This document shows positions 25,827-35,684 of a stretch of DNA of 64,000 nt, piece by piece (within the stretch, counting starts at the first letter, position 1; each line of letters opens with the position of its first letter). The DNA comes from Cupriavidus necator (GTDB lineage Bacteria; Pseudomonadota; Gammaproteobacteria; Burkholderiales; Burkholderiaceae). The notes beneath the pieces were generated by a model, which saw nothing but the letters and a program-made list of their open reading frames with translations, did not search any database and was not told the origin of the DNA. The stretch is taken from the NCBI GenBank assembly GCA_022041995.1, contig CP074390.1, positions 496,001 to 560,000 of the forward strand, given 5' to 3'. A program made the translations under genes and the position numbers.

Positions 25827-26744
25827 TCAGCTGCCGCCGGGCTGGCGCCCCCTGGCACGCCGGCCGTCCGTAGACGCGTCGGCCCGCGGCGGTATCACGG
25901 TGCGCGTCCAGGCGCTGGTGATCCGCCGCGCCTCTTCCTTGAGCTTGCGCGACAGCGCGGCCTCGCGCGAGCGGATGCGCGCACTCATCGCCGCCACGCT
26001 CAAGGCACCGATCGGCCTGCCCTCATAGTCGAGAATCGGCACAGCGATGCCGCCCATGCCATCGACCACCCAATCGAGAAACAGCACATGCCCGCGCTCG
26101 CGGGCTGCCTCGATTTCCGCGGCAATGCATGCGGCATCGAGCCGCGGGTGCTTGCCAAGCTTGCGCGTGGTCTGCTGCAGCCGGCGCGCGCGCTCGGGCG
26201 CGGGCAGCCATGCCAGCACCGCCAGGCTGCCGGCGCCCACGCCGAGCGGCCGACGCGTGCCGACCGTCACGTAGTTCGCCCGTATCGCATACGTACCGGG
26301 TTCCAGGTCGGTGCACACCGCCTCGCCACGGCTGGCCTCGGTCAGCACGGCGGTATCCTCGAACGCCTCCACCAGCCGTTCCAGCGCCGGACGCGCCAGC
26401 TTGCGCAAGTCCACGCGCCGCTGCGCCACGTCTGCCAGCTGGAAGATCTCGGGCCCGATGCCGTAGCGGCGCGCCTGGTCGCGCGTGGCGAAGCCCTCCT
26501 GCACCAGCAGCCCGAGCATGCGCGAGGCCGTGGCCGGATCAAGCCCGGTGGCGCGCGCCACGTCGCTCATGCGGCGCACTTCCGGATCGGACAGCGCGCG
26601 CAGCACGGCCAGTGCGCGCTGGATCGGGGATGGGCGCGATGGCAACTGGCGGGCCCGCTCAGGCAAGCCCCGCGCCAGGGCGGCGCTCAGCCATGATGCG
26701 ATGCTTCCAGGGTATCGCGCTTGATCTTCTTTGCCAGCGACCAC
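25827..26744 (-). CDS. IclR-family transcriptional regulator
   Basis: IclR regulator of up to 305 residues. The winged helix-turn-helix is MSDVARATGLDPATASRMLGLLVQEGF; the effector domain runs from LADVAQRRVDLRKLARPALERL to the GGIAVPILDYEGRPIGALSVAAM segment. The start is doubtful: the first available start (26744) overlaps the upstream acyl-CoA dehydrogenase gene by 58 bp, and a TTG just before LPERARQLPSRPSPIQRAL would remove the overlap. It is probably co-transcribed with that dehydrogenase and likely regulates it or the facing AtuA genes. Confidence 0.88.
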   Translation of the reverse strand: MVAGKEDQARYPGSIASWLSAALARGLPERARQLPSRPSPIQRALAVLRALSDPEVRRMSDVARATGLDPATASRMLGLLVQEGFATRDQARRYGIGPEIFQLADVAQRRVDLRKLARPALERLVEAFEDTAVLTEASRGEAVCTDLEPGTYAIRANYVTVGTRRPLGVGAGSLAVLAWLPAPERARRLQQTTRKLGKHPRLDAACIAAEIEAARERGHVLFLDWVVDGMGGIAVPILDYEGRPIGALSVAAMSARIRSREAALSRKLKEEARRITSAWTRTVIPPRADASTDGRRARGRQPGGS

Positions 26745-27880
26745 TTGTGGACTTCGGTCGGGCCATCGTAGATGCGAAACGCACGCACTTCACGGAAGAC
26801 CTGTTCGACGATGGTGTCGCGCGACACGCCCATGCCGCCGAGAATCTGCACGCAGCGGTCAGCCACGCGGAACAATGCATCGGACACGGCCACCTTGGCC
26901 ATCGAACTCTCCGCCGTGCCCAGGGAGCCGCCGTCGAGCACCCCGGCGCACCAGTCGATCATCAGTGCGGCCTGTTGCAGGTCGATCAGGTTCTCGGCCA
27001 GCATGAAACCCACGCCCTCGTGGTCGATCAGCAGCTTGCCGAAAGCCTTGCGCGTGGTGGCGTAGGCGCGCGCGATCTCATCGGCACGTGCCACACCCCC
27101 GAACCAGCGCATGCAATGCGACAACCGCGCCGGCGACAAGCGAACCTGCGCATAACGAAAGCCCTCGTCCACCTCGCCCAGCACCTGGTCCTGCGGCACG
27201 CGCAGGCCGTCGATCAGGACCTGTGCATGGCCGCCCGGCATGGAACTGTCGATGGTATCGAGCAGGCGCTCGATGCGGATCGCCGGATGCGGCAGGTCGA
27301 CCAGGAACATGGTGGCCTGCGCGCGCTCACCGTCGCCGGTACGCGCCATCAGGATGCCGACCCGGGCACCTTCCGCTCCGGTGATGAACTTCTTGCGCCC
27401 GCGGATCACCCAATCGCCGCCGTCCCTGACCGCTGTGGTCTGGAGCATCGCCGGATCGGAACCGGCCCCGCCCTCTTCCGCTGGCTCGGTCATGAAGAAC
27501 GCGGAGCGGGCCTCGCCGCTGACCAGCGGCGCAAGGAAGCGTTGCTGCTGTGCGTCCGTGGCGACCTTGCCCAGCAGGAACATATTCCCCTCGTCCGGGG
27601 CCATGGTGTTGACCGCGACCGGCCCGAGGGGCGACAAGCCCGAGCGCTTGAGCACGGCCGCAGTTTCGAGCTGGGTCAGGTGAGACCCGTCGGCCAGGAT
27701 ATGTGGCGTCATGACGCCGGCCGCGCGCGCCTTGTCGCGAAGCTCAGCGACCAGCCCTGCCGTCGGGCCATGGGCTTCGCAGCGCACATCGCGCTCATAG
27801 GGCACCACCACGTCGCGGACAAAACGCTCGACGCGATCGGCAATGACACGGCTTCTTTCTGTGGGACAGGCAGTGAACAT
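26687..27880 (-). CDS. Acyl-CoA dehydrogenase family protein
   Basis: 397-residue flavoprotein. It shows MTEPAEEGGAGSDPAMLQTTAV and RGRKKFITGAEGARVGILMA (FAD/substrate loop signatures), and the C-terminal RIYDGPTEVHKWSLAKKI where the catalytic Glu of many ACADs occurs. It would oxidise an acyl-CoA to the 2-enoyl-CoA with electrons to ETF. The start at 27880 has GAGG eight bases ahead; earlier in-frame starts lack this. It is divergent from the FAD-oxidase gene at 28108. Substrate is unknown. Confidence 0.9.
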   Translation of the reverse strand: MFTACPTERSRVIADRVERFVRDVVVPYERDVRCEAHGPTAGLVAELRDKARAAGVMTPHILADGSHLTQLETAAVLKRSGLSPLGPVAVNTMAPDEGNMFLLGKVATDAQQQRFLAPLVSGEARSAFFMTEPAEEGGAGSDPAMLQTTAVRDGGDWVIRGRKKFITGAEGARVGILMARTGDGERAQATMFLVDLPHPAIRIERLLDTIDSSMPGGHAQVLIDGLRVPQDQVLGEVDEGFRYAQVRLSPARLSHCMRWFGGVARADEIARAYATTRKAFGKLLIDHEGVGFMLAENLIDLQQAALMIDWCAGVLDGGSLGTAESSMAKVAVSDALFRVADRCVQILGGMGVSRDTIVEQVFREVRAFRIYDGPTEVHKWSLAKKIKRDTLEASHHG

Positions 27881-28107
27881 GGTGATCCTCATTGTCAGGA
27901 CAGGATCAGATTGTAGGACGGCACACCGCGGGGGCGCTGTCACGGAAGGCCTCCGCGCAAGGAAATTCCTGGTATCAGGCCAGCAGTGTGCTGGCTCTCG
28001 CCTGACTAATTAATTGAATTGCGATTACTAGTATGTGGATTTCACCTATATCTATGCTTATGACAATCGAATAGTATGGCTTCAGTCGAGCACGAGGGCA
28101 CAACGCG

Positions 28108-29541
28108 ATGTCACTTGTATTGAAGCTGAAAGACTTGTTGGGACACGATGCGGTTCTCACCGAAGCCGCGGACGTTGCCGCCTACATCGAGGACTGGCGC
28201 GGCCGCTACACGGGTCCGGCGCTGTGCGTGGTGCTGCCGGCCTCCACCGCGCAAGTCGCCGCGGTGGTGCGGGCCGCGGCCCAGGCCAACGTGCCCGTGC
28301 TGCCCCAAGGCGGCAATACCAGCTTGTGCGGCGGCGCCGTACCGGCCCCGGACGGCACGCCGCCCATCGTCATCAGCCTGGCACGCATGCGGCGCATCCG
28401 CGCGATCGATGCGGCCAACAACTCGATGGAAGCCGAGGCAGGCTGCGTGCTGGCCGCCATCCAGCAGGCGGCGGCGGAACAGGGACGTCTCTACCCGGTG
28501 AGCCTGGGCGCCGAGGGCTCCTGCCAGATCGGCGGCAACATCGCCACCAATGCGGGCGGCACCGGCGTGCTGCGCTACGGCAACACCCGCGACAACGTGC
28601 TCGGCCTTGAAGTGGTCCTCCCTGACGGCCAGGTCTGGAACGGCCTGTACCGCTTGCGCAAGAACAACACCGGCCTCGATCTCAAGCACCTGTTCATCGG
28701 CTCCGAAGGCACGCTGGGCGTGATTACCGCCGCCACGCTCAAGCTGCACCCGCTGCCCACCGCGCACGCCATGGCGTGGCTGGCGGTGCGCACGCCGCAG
28801 GCGGCGCTGGAGATGCTGGGACGCTTTCAGCAGCGCTGCGGCGCCACCCTGTCCGCGTTTGAAATGCTCAACGACGTGCAATTGCGGATCGTGCTCGATC
28901 ACGTGCCCGGCCGCCGTGCGCCCTTGCCTGCCAGCCATCCCTGGCACGTGCTGGTGGAACTTGCCGACACCGGCCGGCGCGAGCTGCTCGATGAGGTGCT
29001 GCAGGAAGTGCTGGAGCAAGGCGTGGCCGAAGGCCTGCTCGACGATGCCGTAGTGGCCGCCAGCGGCGCGCAGCGCGAGGCCATGTGGCAGGTGCGGCAT
29101 AGCGTCTCCGAGGGCAACAAGAAGGCGGGCCTGGGCCTGAACACCGATTGCGCCGTGCCGGTCTCGGCGGTGCCGCAATTCATTGAGCGCGCCACCGCGG
29201 CAGCGCATGCGGTCCTGCCGGATTTGCCGATCATCGTCGTGGCCCACCTGGGCGATGGCAATGTCCATTTCATCCCGCTGGTGCCTTTCCCGCAGTGGGA
29301 AGCACTGCCAGGGCGCGATGCCGTGGCCGCCCGCATCAAGCACGCCATCGACCAGGTGGCTTATGAGCTGGGCGGCACCTTCAGCGCGGAACATGGCATT
29401 GGCCAGGTCCTGACCGAGGAAATGGCGCAGTTCAAGCCGGCGGTCGAGATCGCCATGATGCACGGCATCAAGCGCATGCTCGACCCTCGCGACCTGTTCA
29501 ACCCCGGCCGGCTGCTGCCGTCCCCACCTTCCCAGCAATAA
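28108..29541 (+). CDS. FAD-linked oxidase, D-2-hydroxyacid dehydrogenase type
   Basis: 477-residue VAO/PCMH-fold flavoprotein similar to GlcD, D-lactate and D-2-hydroxyglutarate dehydrogenases. The FAD domain has PQGGNTSLCGGAVP and GAEGSCQIGGNIATNAGGTGVLRYGNTRDNVLG; the C-terminal domain has VVAHLGDGNVHF and FSAEHGIGQVL, the His/Glu metal and substrate site. It would oxidise a D-2-hydroxyacid to the 2-oxoacid. First gene of a plus-strand run ending with an IclR regulator at 36509; the importer and an L-type hydroxyacid dehydrogenase follow. Confidence 0.92.
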   Translation: MSLVLKLKDLLGHDAVLTEAADVAAYIEDWRGRYTGPALCVVLPASTAQVAAVVRAAAQANVPVLPQGGNTSLCGGAVPAPDGTPPIVISLARMRRIRAIDAANNSMEAEAGCVLAAIQQAAAEQGRLYPVSLGAEGSCQIGGNIATNAGGTGVLRYGNTRDNVLGLEVVLPDGQVWNGLYRLRKNNTGLDLKHLFIGSEGTLGVITAATLKLHPLPTAHAMAWLAVRTPQAALEMLGRFQQRCGATLSAFEMLNDVQLRIVLDHVPGRRAPLPASHPWHVLVELADTGRRELLDEVLQEVLEQGVAEGLLDDAVVAASGAQREAMWQVRHSVSEGNKKAGLGLNTDCAVPVSAVPQFIERATAAAHAVLPDLPIIVVAHLGDGNVHFIPLVPFPQWEALPGRDAVAARIKHAIDQVAYELGGTFSAEHGIGQVLTEEMAQFKPAVEIAMMHGIKRMLDPRDLFNPGRLLPSPPSQQ

Positions 29542-29560
29542 CGGCAATCAAGGAGCTCGC

Positions 29561-30646
29561 ATGAACGACCACAGCCCCATCAACTCTTCTCGCCGGCGTG
29601 CCCTCAAGGTCGCCGCTGCCGGCCTTGGGACCCTGGCCGCGCCCGCCGTGCTGCAATATGCGCGCGCGCAGTCCAAGCGCATCGTGGTGCGCGACGACGG
29701 CGGCATCTACACCAAGGCCTACAGCGCGGTGTACTACAAGCCGTTCACCGAGAAGACCGGCATCGAGGTCGTGGGCGTGCAGGCCAACGCCGAACCGGTG
29801 GCGCAGATCCGCAGCATGGTCGAGACCAGGAACTACACCTGGGACATGGCCAAGATCAGCCAGCCGGCCATCCTGCTGCTGACGCAGGGCGGCAAGGTCT
29901 ACCTGGAGCAGCACGGCCTGGAGGGCGACGCCACCGTCAAGACCATTCCGGCGCATTTCATGTCGCCCTACGGCGTTGGCACCAACGTCTACACCACGGT
30001 CCTGGCCTATCGCACCGACGCCTTCAAGGGCCGCAAGGCGCCGTCCTCGTGGGCCGACTTCTGGAACGTCAAGGACTTCCCCGGCCGCCGCGCCCTGCGC
30101 AAGCACCCGTTCGACACGCTGGAAGAGTCGCTGATGGCCGCCGGCACGCAGACCTCGTCGCTGTATCCGCTCAATGTCGACCGGGCCATCGCGAACCTGG
30201 AGAAGATCAAGGCGAACGTGGACGTGTGGTGGAACTCCGGCGCCCAGGTGGAGCAGATGCTCAAGTCCGGCGAGGTCGACATGGTGGCCACCTGGGTGTC
30301 GCGCGCGCAGAGCGCGGCCGCCGCCGGTGCCCAGGTCGGCATCGTCTGGAACCAGAACCTGTGGGGCGTGGACAACTGGTCCATCCTGGCCGGCACGCCG
30401 AATGCGCAAGCCTGCCGCGAATTCATCAGGTTTGCGTCCGACCCCAAGCGCATGGCCTCGCTGGTGGAGTACTTCCCGGCGGGCGTGACCCAGCCGGATG
30501 CCTTCAAGTACATCAAGCCCGACGTCGCGAAGAACTGCCCGACCCACCCCGACAACATCAAGTCGGGCGTGCAGATCAACGCCAGGTACTGGCTCGACAA
30601 CCAGGCCGCGGTGATGGAGAAGTTCAACGGCTGGATCCTCAAGTGA
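29561..30646 (+). CDS. Extracellular solute-binding protein, PotD/spermidine-putrescine type
   Basis: 361-residue periplasmic binding protein of the polyamine/iron (family 1, PotD-like) group. It has a twin-arginine-like leader (SSRRRALKVAAAGLG) followed by an A-rich stretch and AQS cleavage region. Core segments are GGIYTKAYSAVYYKPFTEKTGIEV and YGVGTNVYTTVLAYRTDAF. It starts 19 bp after the FAD oxidase stop and feeds the ABC importer encoded next. The PotD-type family also covers carboxylate and phosphonate ligands, so given the neighbours the ligand could be a hydroxy- or keto-acid. Confidence 0.92.
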   Translation: MNDHSPINSSRRRALKVAAAGLGTLAAPAVLQYARAQSKRIVVRDDGGIYTKAYSAVYYKPFTEKTGIEVVGVQANAEPVAQIRSMVETRNYTWDMAKISQPAILLLTQGGKVYLEQHGLEGDATVKTIPAHFMSPYGVGTNVYTTVLAYRTDAFKGRKAPSSWADFWNVKDFPGRRALRKHPFDTLEESLMAAGTQTSSLYPLNVDRAIANLEKIKANVDVWWNSGAQVEQMLKSGEVDMVATWVSRAQSAAAAGAQVGIVWNQNLWGVDNWSILAGTPNAQACREFIRFASDPKRMASLVEYFPAGVTQPDAFKYIKPDVAKNCPTHPDNIKSGVQINARYWLDNQAAVMEKFNGWILK

Positions 30647-30684
30647 TCTGAACCGCTTCACCAGACACGACAAGCAACGACACG

Positions 30685-31775
30685 ATGCCGAATTTCAAAC
30701 TCAAGATTTCCGGGCTGACCAAGCGTTATGGCGACTTCGTCGCGCTGGCACCGACCGACCTTGAAGTGGCCGAGGGGGAATTCCTTACCCTCCTGGGCCC
30801 TTCGGGCTCGGGCAAGACCACGCTGCTCAGCCTGATCGCCGGCCTGGCCGTGCCGGACGGCGGCCAGCTGCTGATCAACGGCAAGGACGTGACCTATGGC
30901 GCCCCCTACGAGCGCGATATCGGCATGGTGTTCCAGAACTACGCGCTGTTCCCGCACATGACGATTGCGGAGAACATCGCCTTCCCGCTGAAGATGCGCC
31001 GGGTCGACGCGGCCACGGCCAGGCGCCAGGCACTGGAAGCACTGGAAATGGTCCGCCTGCCCCACGTCGCGGCGCGCTTCCCGAAGGAACTCTCCGGCGG
31101 CCAGCAGCAGCGCATCGCGCTGGCCCGTTGCCTGGTCTACAAGCCGTCGATCATCCTGATGGATGAACCGCTGGGTGCCCTGGACAAGAAGCTGCGCGAC
31201 CACATGCAGCTGGAAATCAAGCGCATCCACCGCGAGCTGGGCACGACCATCGTCTACGTCACGCACGATCAGGAAGAGGCGATGACGATGTCCGACCGCA
31301 TCTGCCTGATGAACGGCGGCAAGATCGAGCAGCTGGGCACGCCGTCGGACCTGTACTTCCGCCCGCGCACGCTGTTCGTGGCCGACTTCCTGGGCGAATC
31401 GAACCTGTTCGAGGGCACGGTCACGCAAGTGCGCGGCGACCACGTGGAGGTGGCCCTGGCACAGGGCGGCGCCGTCGCCCATGCGGTCACGAATGCGCCG
31501 GTGGCTGCCGGGGCAAGGTGCGGGTCATGGTGCGGCCGCAGAACATCGCCATGGCCAACGGCGTCACCGCTGCCAATGCGGTCAGCGGCAAAGTGCTGGA
31601 CAGCATGATCACCGGCAGCCTGACCAAGCTGTACGTGGAATCCGACGCCGCCGGCCAGGCCCCGGTGGTGCTGTCTTACCCCACCTCGATGGGCGCTTCC
31701 CGGCATGCGGTCGGGCAGCAAGTCACGCTCACCTGGCAGCGCAGCGACGCTGTCGCCGTCCCGGATTCCCTATGA
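30685..31775 (+). pseudogene. PotA-type ABC transporter ATPase, frameshifted near its C-terminus
   Basis: ATPase of the spermidine/putrescine type. Intact N-terminal part: Walker A GPSGSGKTT, VFQNYALFPH, LSGGQQQR, ILMDEPLGALDKK, VTHD. The frame ends prematurely at 31608 with nonsense sequence, while the expected TOBE continuation (VRVMVRPQNIAMANG through to SDAVAVPDSL) is found in the next frame from about 31515. Restoring one G in the G run 31510-31513 joins both into a 363-residue protein whose stop overlaps the permease start as ATGA. The gene is either mis-sequenced or truncated; the nucleotide-binding domain is complete either way. Confidence 0.85.
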
Positions 31776-33550
31776 CCGCCGCCGCCCTGCAACGCCGACC
31801 CCGGCCCTGGCTGCGGCCCGCCTTGCTGGCCGCGCCGCTGGTGCTCCTGTTCGTGGTGCTGCTGGCCTACCCGGTCGGCCAGCTCCTGCTGCTGAGCGTC
31901 TACAGCGACGGTGCCTTCACGCTGGCCAAGTACCGCCAGCTGTTTGCGTCGTCGGTCTACGTCGACGTGATGCTGATCACGCTGAAGATCTCGCTCTGGA
32001 CCACGCTGCTTTCCGTGGTTGCCGGGTATCCGGTGGCCTACCTGATTTCGTCGCTGTCGAAGGACAAAAAGGCAAAGTGGCTGTTCTGGGTGCTGCTGTC
32101 GTTCTGGACCAGCTTCCTGGTGCGTGCCTTTGCCTGGATCGTGATGCTGGGCCGCAACGGCGTGGTCAACCAGCTGCTGACCGCCGCGGGCATCCAGGAT
32201 GCGCCGTCCAATCTGCTGTACAGCCTCGGGGCGGTGCTGGTGGCGATGGTGCACGCGCTGATGCCGCTGGCGGTGCTGACCATGCTGTCGGTGATGGAGA
32301 ATATCGACCGCAACCTGCCGCGCGCGGCACTGACGCTTGGGGCACGGCCTGGCACGGCGTTCTGGCGCGTCTACTTCCCGCTCTCGATGCCGGGCGTGGC
32401 GGCCGGCGCCATCATGGTGTTCGTCACCGCCGTCGGCTTCTTTATCGTGCCCGCGCTGCTGGGCGGACGCAAAGAGATCATGGTGGCCCAGCTGATCATC
32501 GACCAGGTGCAGCAGACCATGAACTGGGGCTTCGCCGGCTCGATCTCGGTGTTGCTGCTGCTGGTCGTGCTGGCGGTGTTCGCCCTGTATGACAAGGTGC
32601 TCGGCCTCTCGTCGATGGCTGGCGCAGCGGAGCAACGCACCCGCTCCGCGGCCGCGCACGATGGCGTGCTGCATCGGCTCGGCGACAGCGTGCTTGGCGC
32701 ACTGGGAACGATCAGCGACAAGCTGCTGGCACTGGTGCCGCGCGGCCGGCGCGAACGGGGCGAATGGCAGCCGGGCGACTCGCTGCCGCTGCGCACGATC
32801 GTGCTGCTGGTGCTGCTGTTCCTGAGCGTACCGGCGCTGCTGATGATCCCGCTGTCGTTCGCCGACAAGTCGGGCCTGAACTGGCCGCCGCGCGGCTTCA
32901 CGCTGCAGCACTACCAGGACATGCTGGCGTCGCCGCTGTGGATGCAGGCCGGGCTGCGCTCGCTGCTGGTAGGCCTTGGCGCCGCGGTGCTGGCGCTGCT
33001 GGTCGGCACGCCGGTGGCCTTCCTGCTGGCGCGCACGCAGATGCGGGGCAAGTCGCTGCTGCTGGCGTTCGTGCTGTCGCCGATCATCATCCCGCGCATG
33101 ATCATCGCGGTGGGGATGTTCTACTTCTTCGCCAGGGTCGGGCTGGTCGGCACCTCGCTGGGCCTGATGATCGGCCACACAGTGGTTGCCGTGCCCTACG
33201 TCGTCATGACGATGATGGCGGTGCTGCGCAACTACGACACGCGGCTCGACCTGGCGGCGCAAAGCCTGGGCGCCAGGCCCTGGCAGACGCTGCGCTACGT
33301 GACGCTGCCGATCCTCGCCGCCGGGCTGTTCTCTTCCTTCCTGTTCGCCTTCGCCACCTCGTTCGATGAGCTGACGATCGCCCTGTTTGCCTCTGGCGGA
33401 CTGAGCGCTACGCTGCCCAAACAGTTCTGGGACGAGGTGACGCTGCAGCTTTCACCGGTGATTGCCGCGGTGTCTACCTGCCTGTTCGTCTTCGTTACCA
33501 TCCTGATCACCTGCGCGGAGCGCTTGCGCCGCAAGAGCGCCGGGCGCTGA
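31772..33550 (+). CDS. Fused two-domain ABC transporter permease (PotB-PotC fusion)
   Basis: 592-residue inner-membrane protein. It contains two complete permease domains in tandem. The first (about 20-270) has PRAALTLGARPGTAFWRVYFPLSMPG as its coupling loop; the second (about 350-585) has LAAQSLGARPWQTLRYVTLPILAAG. A polar linker of about 70 residues (AEQRTRSAAAHD..RGRRERGEWQPGD) joins them. In most polyamine-type systems these are two proteins. The start at 31772 overlaps the ATPase stop, and an in-frame upstream extension is the shadow of the frameshifted ATPase. Confidence 0.92.
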   Translation: MTAAALQRRPRPWLRPALLAAPLVLLFVVLLAYPVGQLLLLSVYSDGAFTLAKYRQLFASSVYVDVMLITLKISLWTTLLSVVAGYPVAYLISSLSKDKKAKWLFWVLLSFWTSFLVRAFAWIVMLGRNGVVNQLLTAAGIQDAPSNLLYSLGAVLVAMVHALMPLAVLTMLSVMENIDRNLPRAALTLGARPGTAFWRVYFPLSMPGVAAGAIMVFVTAVGFFIVPALLGGRKEIMVAQLIIDQVQQTMNWGFAGSISVLLLLVVLAVFALYDKVLGLSSMAGAAEQRTRSAAAHDGVLHRLGDSVLGALGTISDKLLALVPRGRRERGEWQPGDSLPLRTIVLLVLLFLSVPALLMIPLSFADKSGLNWPPRGFTLQHYQDMLASPLWMQAGLRSLLVGLGAAVLALLVGTPVAFLLARTQMRGKSLLLAFVLSPIIIPRMIIAVGMFYFFARVGLVGTSLGLMIGHTVVAVPYVVMTMMAVLRNYDTRLDLAAQSLGARPWQTLRYVTLPILAAGLFSSFLFAFATSFDELTIALFASGGLSATLPKQFWDEVTLQLSPVIAAVSTCLFVFVTILITCAERLRRKSAGR

Positions 33551-33561
33551 GACCCATATCC

Positions 33562-34476
33562 ATGAACAACAAGCTTACCGCCGCCGACCTGCGCGGCATC
33601 TTCCCCGCCATCCCGACCCCCGTGACGGCCGACGACCGGATCGACCAGGACGCCACGCGCAAGCTGATGGCCTACCTGCTGGGCCATGGCGTTGCCGGCG
33701 TGGTGCCGCTGGGCGGCACCGGCGAATACGGTGCCCTGGCGCGCGAAGAGCGGGTCCGCATGGCGGCCCTTTGCGTCGAAGCAGCGGCTGGCCAGGTTCC
33801 GGTCATTCCCGGCGTGCTCGACCCGGGCTTCCACGATGCGCTGGATGCAGGCAAGGCCTTTGCCGGCGTTGGCGCCTCTGCCTTGATGGTGCTGACGCCC
33901 TATTACACCTCGCCGACCCAGCAAGGCATCCGCGACTATTTCCTGCGCTATGCCGACGCCTCGCCGGTGCCGGTCATGATCTACGAGATCCCCTACCGCA
34001 CGCGGATCGCGATCGCGCCCGAGGTGCTGCACGAGTTGTCGCGTCACGAAAACATCATCGGCATGAAAGCCTGCAACACCGACATGTACCACTTCCTCAA
34101 GGTGGTGGCGGGTGCCGACGACAGCTTCAGCGTGTTCAGCGGCGAGGACAGCCTGTTCCCGCTGCACATGGCGGCGGGTGCCAGGGGTGGCGTGGTCGTG
34201 ACCGCCTCCGTGCTGCCGCGCACCTGGCGTGCCATCTATGAACTCGGCGTGGCCGGCAAGACCGCGCAAGCGGTACGCCTGCACCGCGAGCTGATTCCGT
34301 TGCTGGACCTGGCCTTCTCCGAAACCAATCCGGGGCCGCTGAAAGCCGTGCTCGACCTGGTGGGCGTGACCGCGCCAAAGGTGCTGGCACCGCTGGTAGC
34401 GCCGGCGCCCGGGCTGCAGGCACAGTTGCGTGCCGAACTGACGCAGCGGCTGCAAGCCGAGGCCGCCCTCGCCTGA
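33562..34476 (+). CDS. Dihydrodipicolinate synthase (DapA)-family lyase/aldolase
   Basis: 304-residue class I aldolase-fold enzyme. Visible are the carboxylate-binding GGTGEYGAL (about residues 51-59), the catalytic Tyr in IYEIPYRTRI and the Schiff-base Lys in IIGMKACNTD (about 168). The family includes DapA, N-acetylneuraminate lyase, KDG aldolase and hydroxy-oxoacid aldolases; biosynthetic DapA is unlikely in this catabolic setting. It probably splits or dehydrates a 2-oxoacid formed by the dehydrogenases at 28108 and 34490. Confidence 0.9.
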   Translation: MNNKLTAADLRGIFPAIPTPVTADDRIDQDATRKLMAYLLGHGVAGVVPLGGTGEYGALAREERVRMAALCVEAAAGQVPVIPGVLDPGFHDALDAGKAFAGVGASALMVLTPYYTSPTQQGIRDYFLRYADASPVPVMIYEIPYRTRIAIAPEVLHELSRHENIIGMKACNTDMYHFLKVVAGADDSFSVFSGEDSLFPLHMAAGARGGVVVTASVLPRTWRAIYELGVAGKTAQAVRLHRELIPLLDLAFSETNPGPLKAVLDLVGVTAPKVLAPLVAPAPGLQAQLRAELTQRLQAEAALA

Positions 34477-34489
34477 GGCGCCGACGATC

Positions 34490-35647
34490 ATGCTGCCGGC
34501 CATCAAGGACTATCGGGAACTGGCGCGGCGCCGGCTGTCGCGCTTCGCCTTCGACTACCTCGAGGGCGGCGCGGAGGACGGGCGCACGCTGGCACGCAAC
34601 CTGGCCGCATACCAGGCACTGCTGTTCCGGCCGCGCGTGCTGCGCGATGTCACGGAGATCGATCCCGGCATGGAGATCTTCGGCCGCAAGTACAGCCTGC
34701 CGTTGCTGGTAGGCCCCACGGGGCTGAACGGACTGTACTGGCCGAAGGCCGAAGAGGCGCTGGCACGGGCCGCCCACGCAGAGGGCCTGCCCTTCGTGAT
34801 GTCGACCGCATCGACCTCGCTGATCGAGGACGTGCGCGCCGCCACCGACGGCGACTTGTGGCTGCAGCTCTACGTGCAGCGCGACCGCTCCATCGCCGAG
34901 AACATGATGGCGCGCGCACGCGCCGGCGGCTTCAGCACCCTGATGCTGACCGTCGACACCATGGTGCACGGCAAGCGCGACCATGACATCCGCAATGGCT
35001 TTCGCATGCCGGTGCCGTGGACGCTGCGGCTGCTGGCCGACCTGGCGGCGCATCCGCGCTGGTGCCTGCGCATGCTGCGCCAGGGCGGCTCGCCGCAGCT
35101 GGTCAACCTGGCCCGCAGCAGCGGGCTGGCCAACGACCTGAAGACGCAGGCGGCAGGGTTGAGCCGGCAGATGGACATGTCGCTGTGCTGGGACGACATC
35201 GCCTGGCTGCGCCAGCACTGGCACGGGCCCGTCATCATCAAGGGTATCCTTACGCCGGCCGACGCGGAAATCGCCGCCCGCCAGGGCCTGGATGGCATCG
35301 TGGTCAGCAACCACGGCGGCCGCCAGCTGGAAGGCGCGCCCAGCGCGCTCGAGATGCTGCCCGCCATCGTCGCGGCGGCGGGCAAGATGCATGTATTCGT
35401 CGATGGCGGCGTGCGGCGTGGCGCCGACATCGCCAAGGCGCTGGCAATGGGCGCCCGCGGCGTGCTGGCGGGGCGCGCACCGCTGTACGGACTGGCGGCG
35501 CGCGGTCCCCGCGGCGTGGCGGAAGTCCTGGCCATCTTGCGTGGAGAATTCGAGACCACGCTGCGGCTGCTCGGCATTCCGGAGGCAGCGAAGCTGGACA
35601 CCGCCGCGCTCTCGGACGGCCATGCCGCGCGGCTGGCCGCACTGTAA
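34490..35647 (+). CDS. FMN-dependent alpha-hydroxyacid dehydrogenase (LldD/mandelate dehydrogenase type)
   Basis: 385-residue TIM-barrel flavoprotein oxidising an L-2-hydroxyacid. It starts DYRELARRRLSRFAFDYLEGGAED and has LVGPTGLNGLYWPKAE, the Lys in VIIKGILTPADA, the catalytic His and Arg in SNHGGRQLEG and the phosphate-binding DGGVRRGADIAKALAMGA. Family members include LldD, glycolate oxidase and MdlB. It lies 13 bp after the DapA-family gene; together with the D-specific FAD enzyme at 28108, both stereoisomers of a hydroxyacid could be handled. Confidence 0.92.
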   Translation: MLPAIKDYRELARRRLSRFAFDYLEGGAEDGRTLARNLAAYQALLFRPRVLRDVTEIDPGMEIFGRKYSLPLLVGPTGLNGLYWPKAEEALARAAHAEGLPFVMSTASTSLIEDVRAATDGDLWLQLYVQRDRSIAENMMARARAGGFSTLMLTVDTMVHGKRDHDIRNGFRMPVPWTLRLLADLAAHPRWCLRMLRQGGSPQLVNLARSSGLANDLKTQAAGLSRQMDMSLCWDDIAWLRQHWHGPVIIKGILTPADAEIAARQGLDGIVVSNHGGRQLEGAPSALEMLPAIVAAAGKMHVFVDGGVRRGADIAKALAMGARGVLAGRAPLYGLAARGPRGVAEVLAILRGEFETTLRLLGIPEAAKLDTAALSDGHAARLAAL

Positions 35648-35684
35648 ATCGTGAAGACAATGGCAAGGACGAGCAGGAGGTTGT

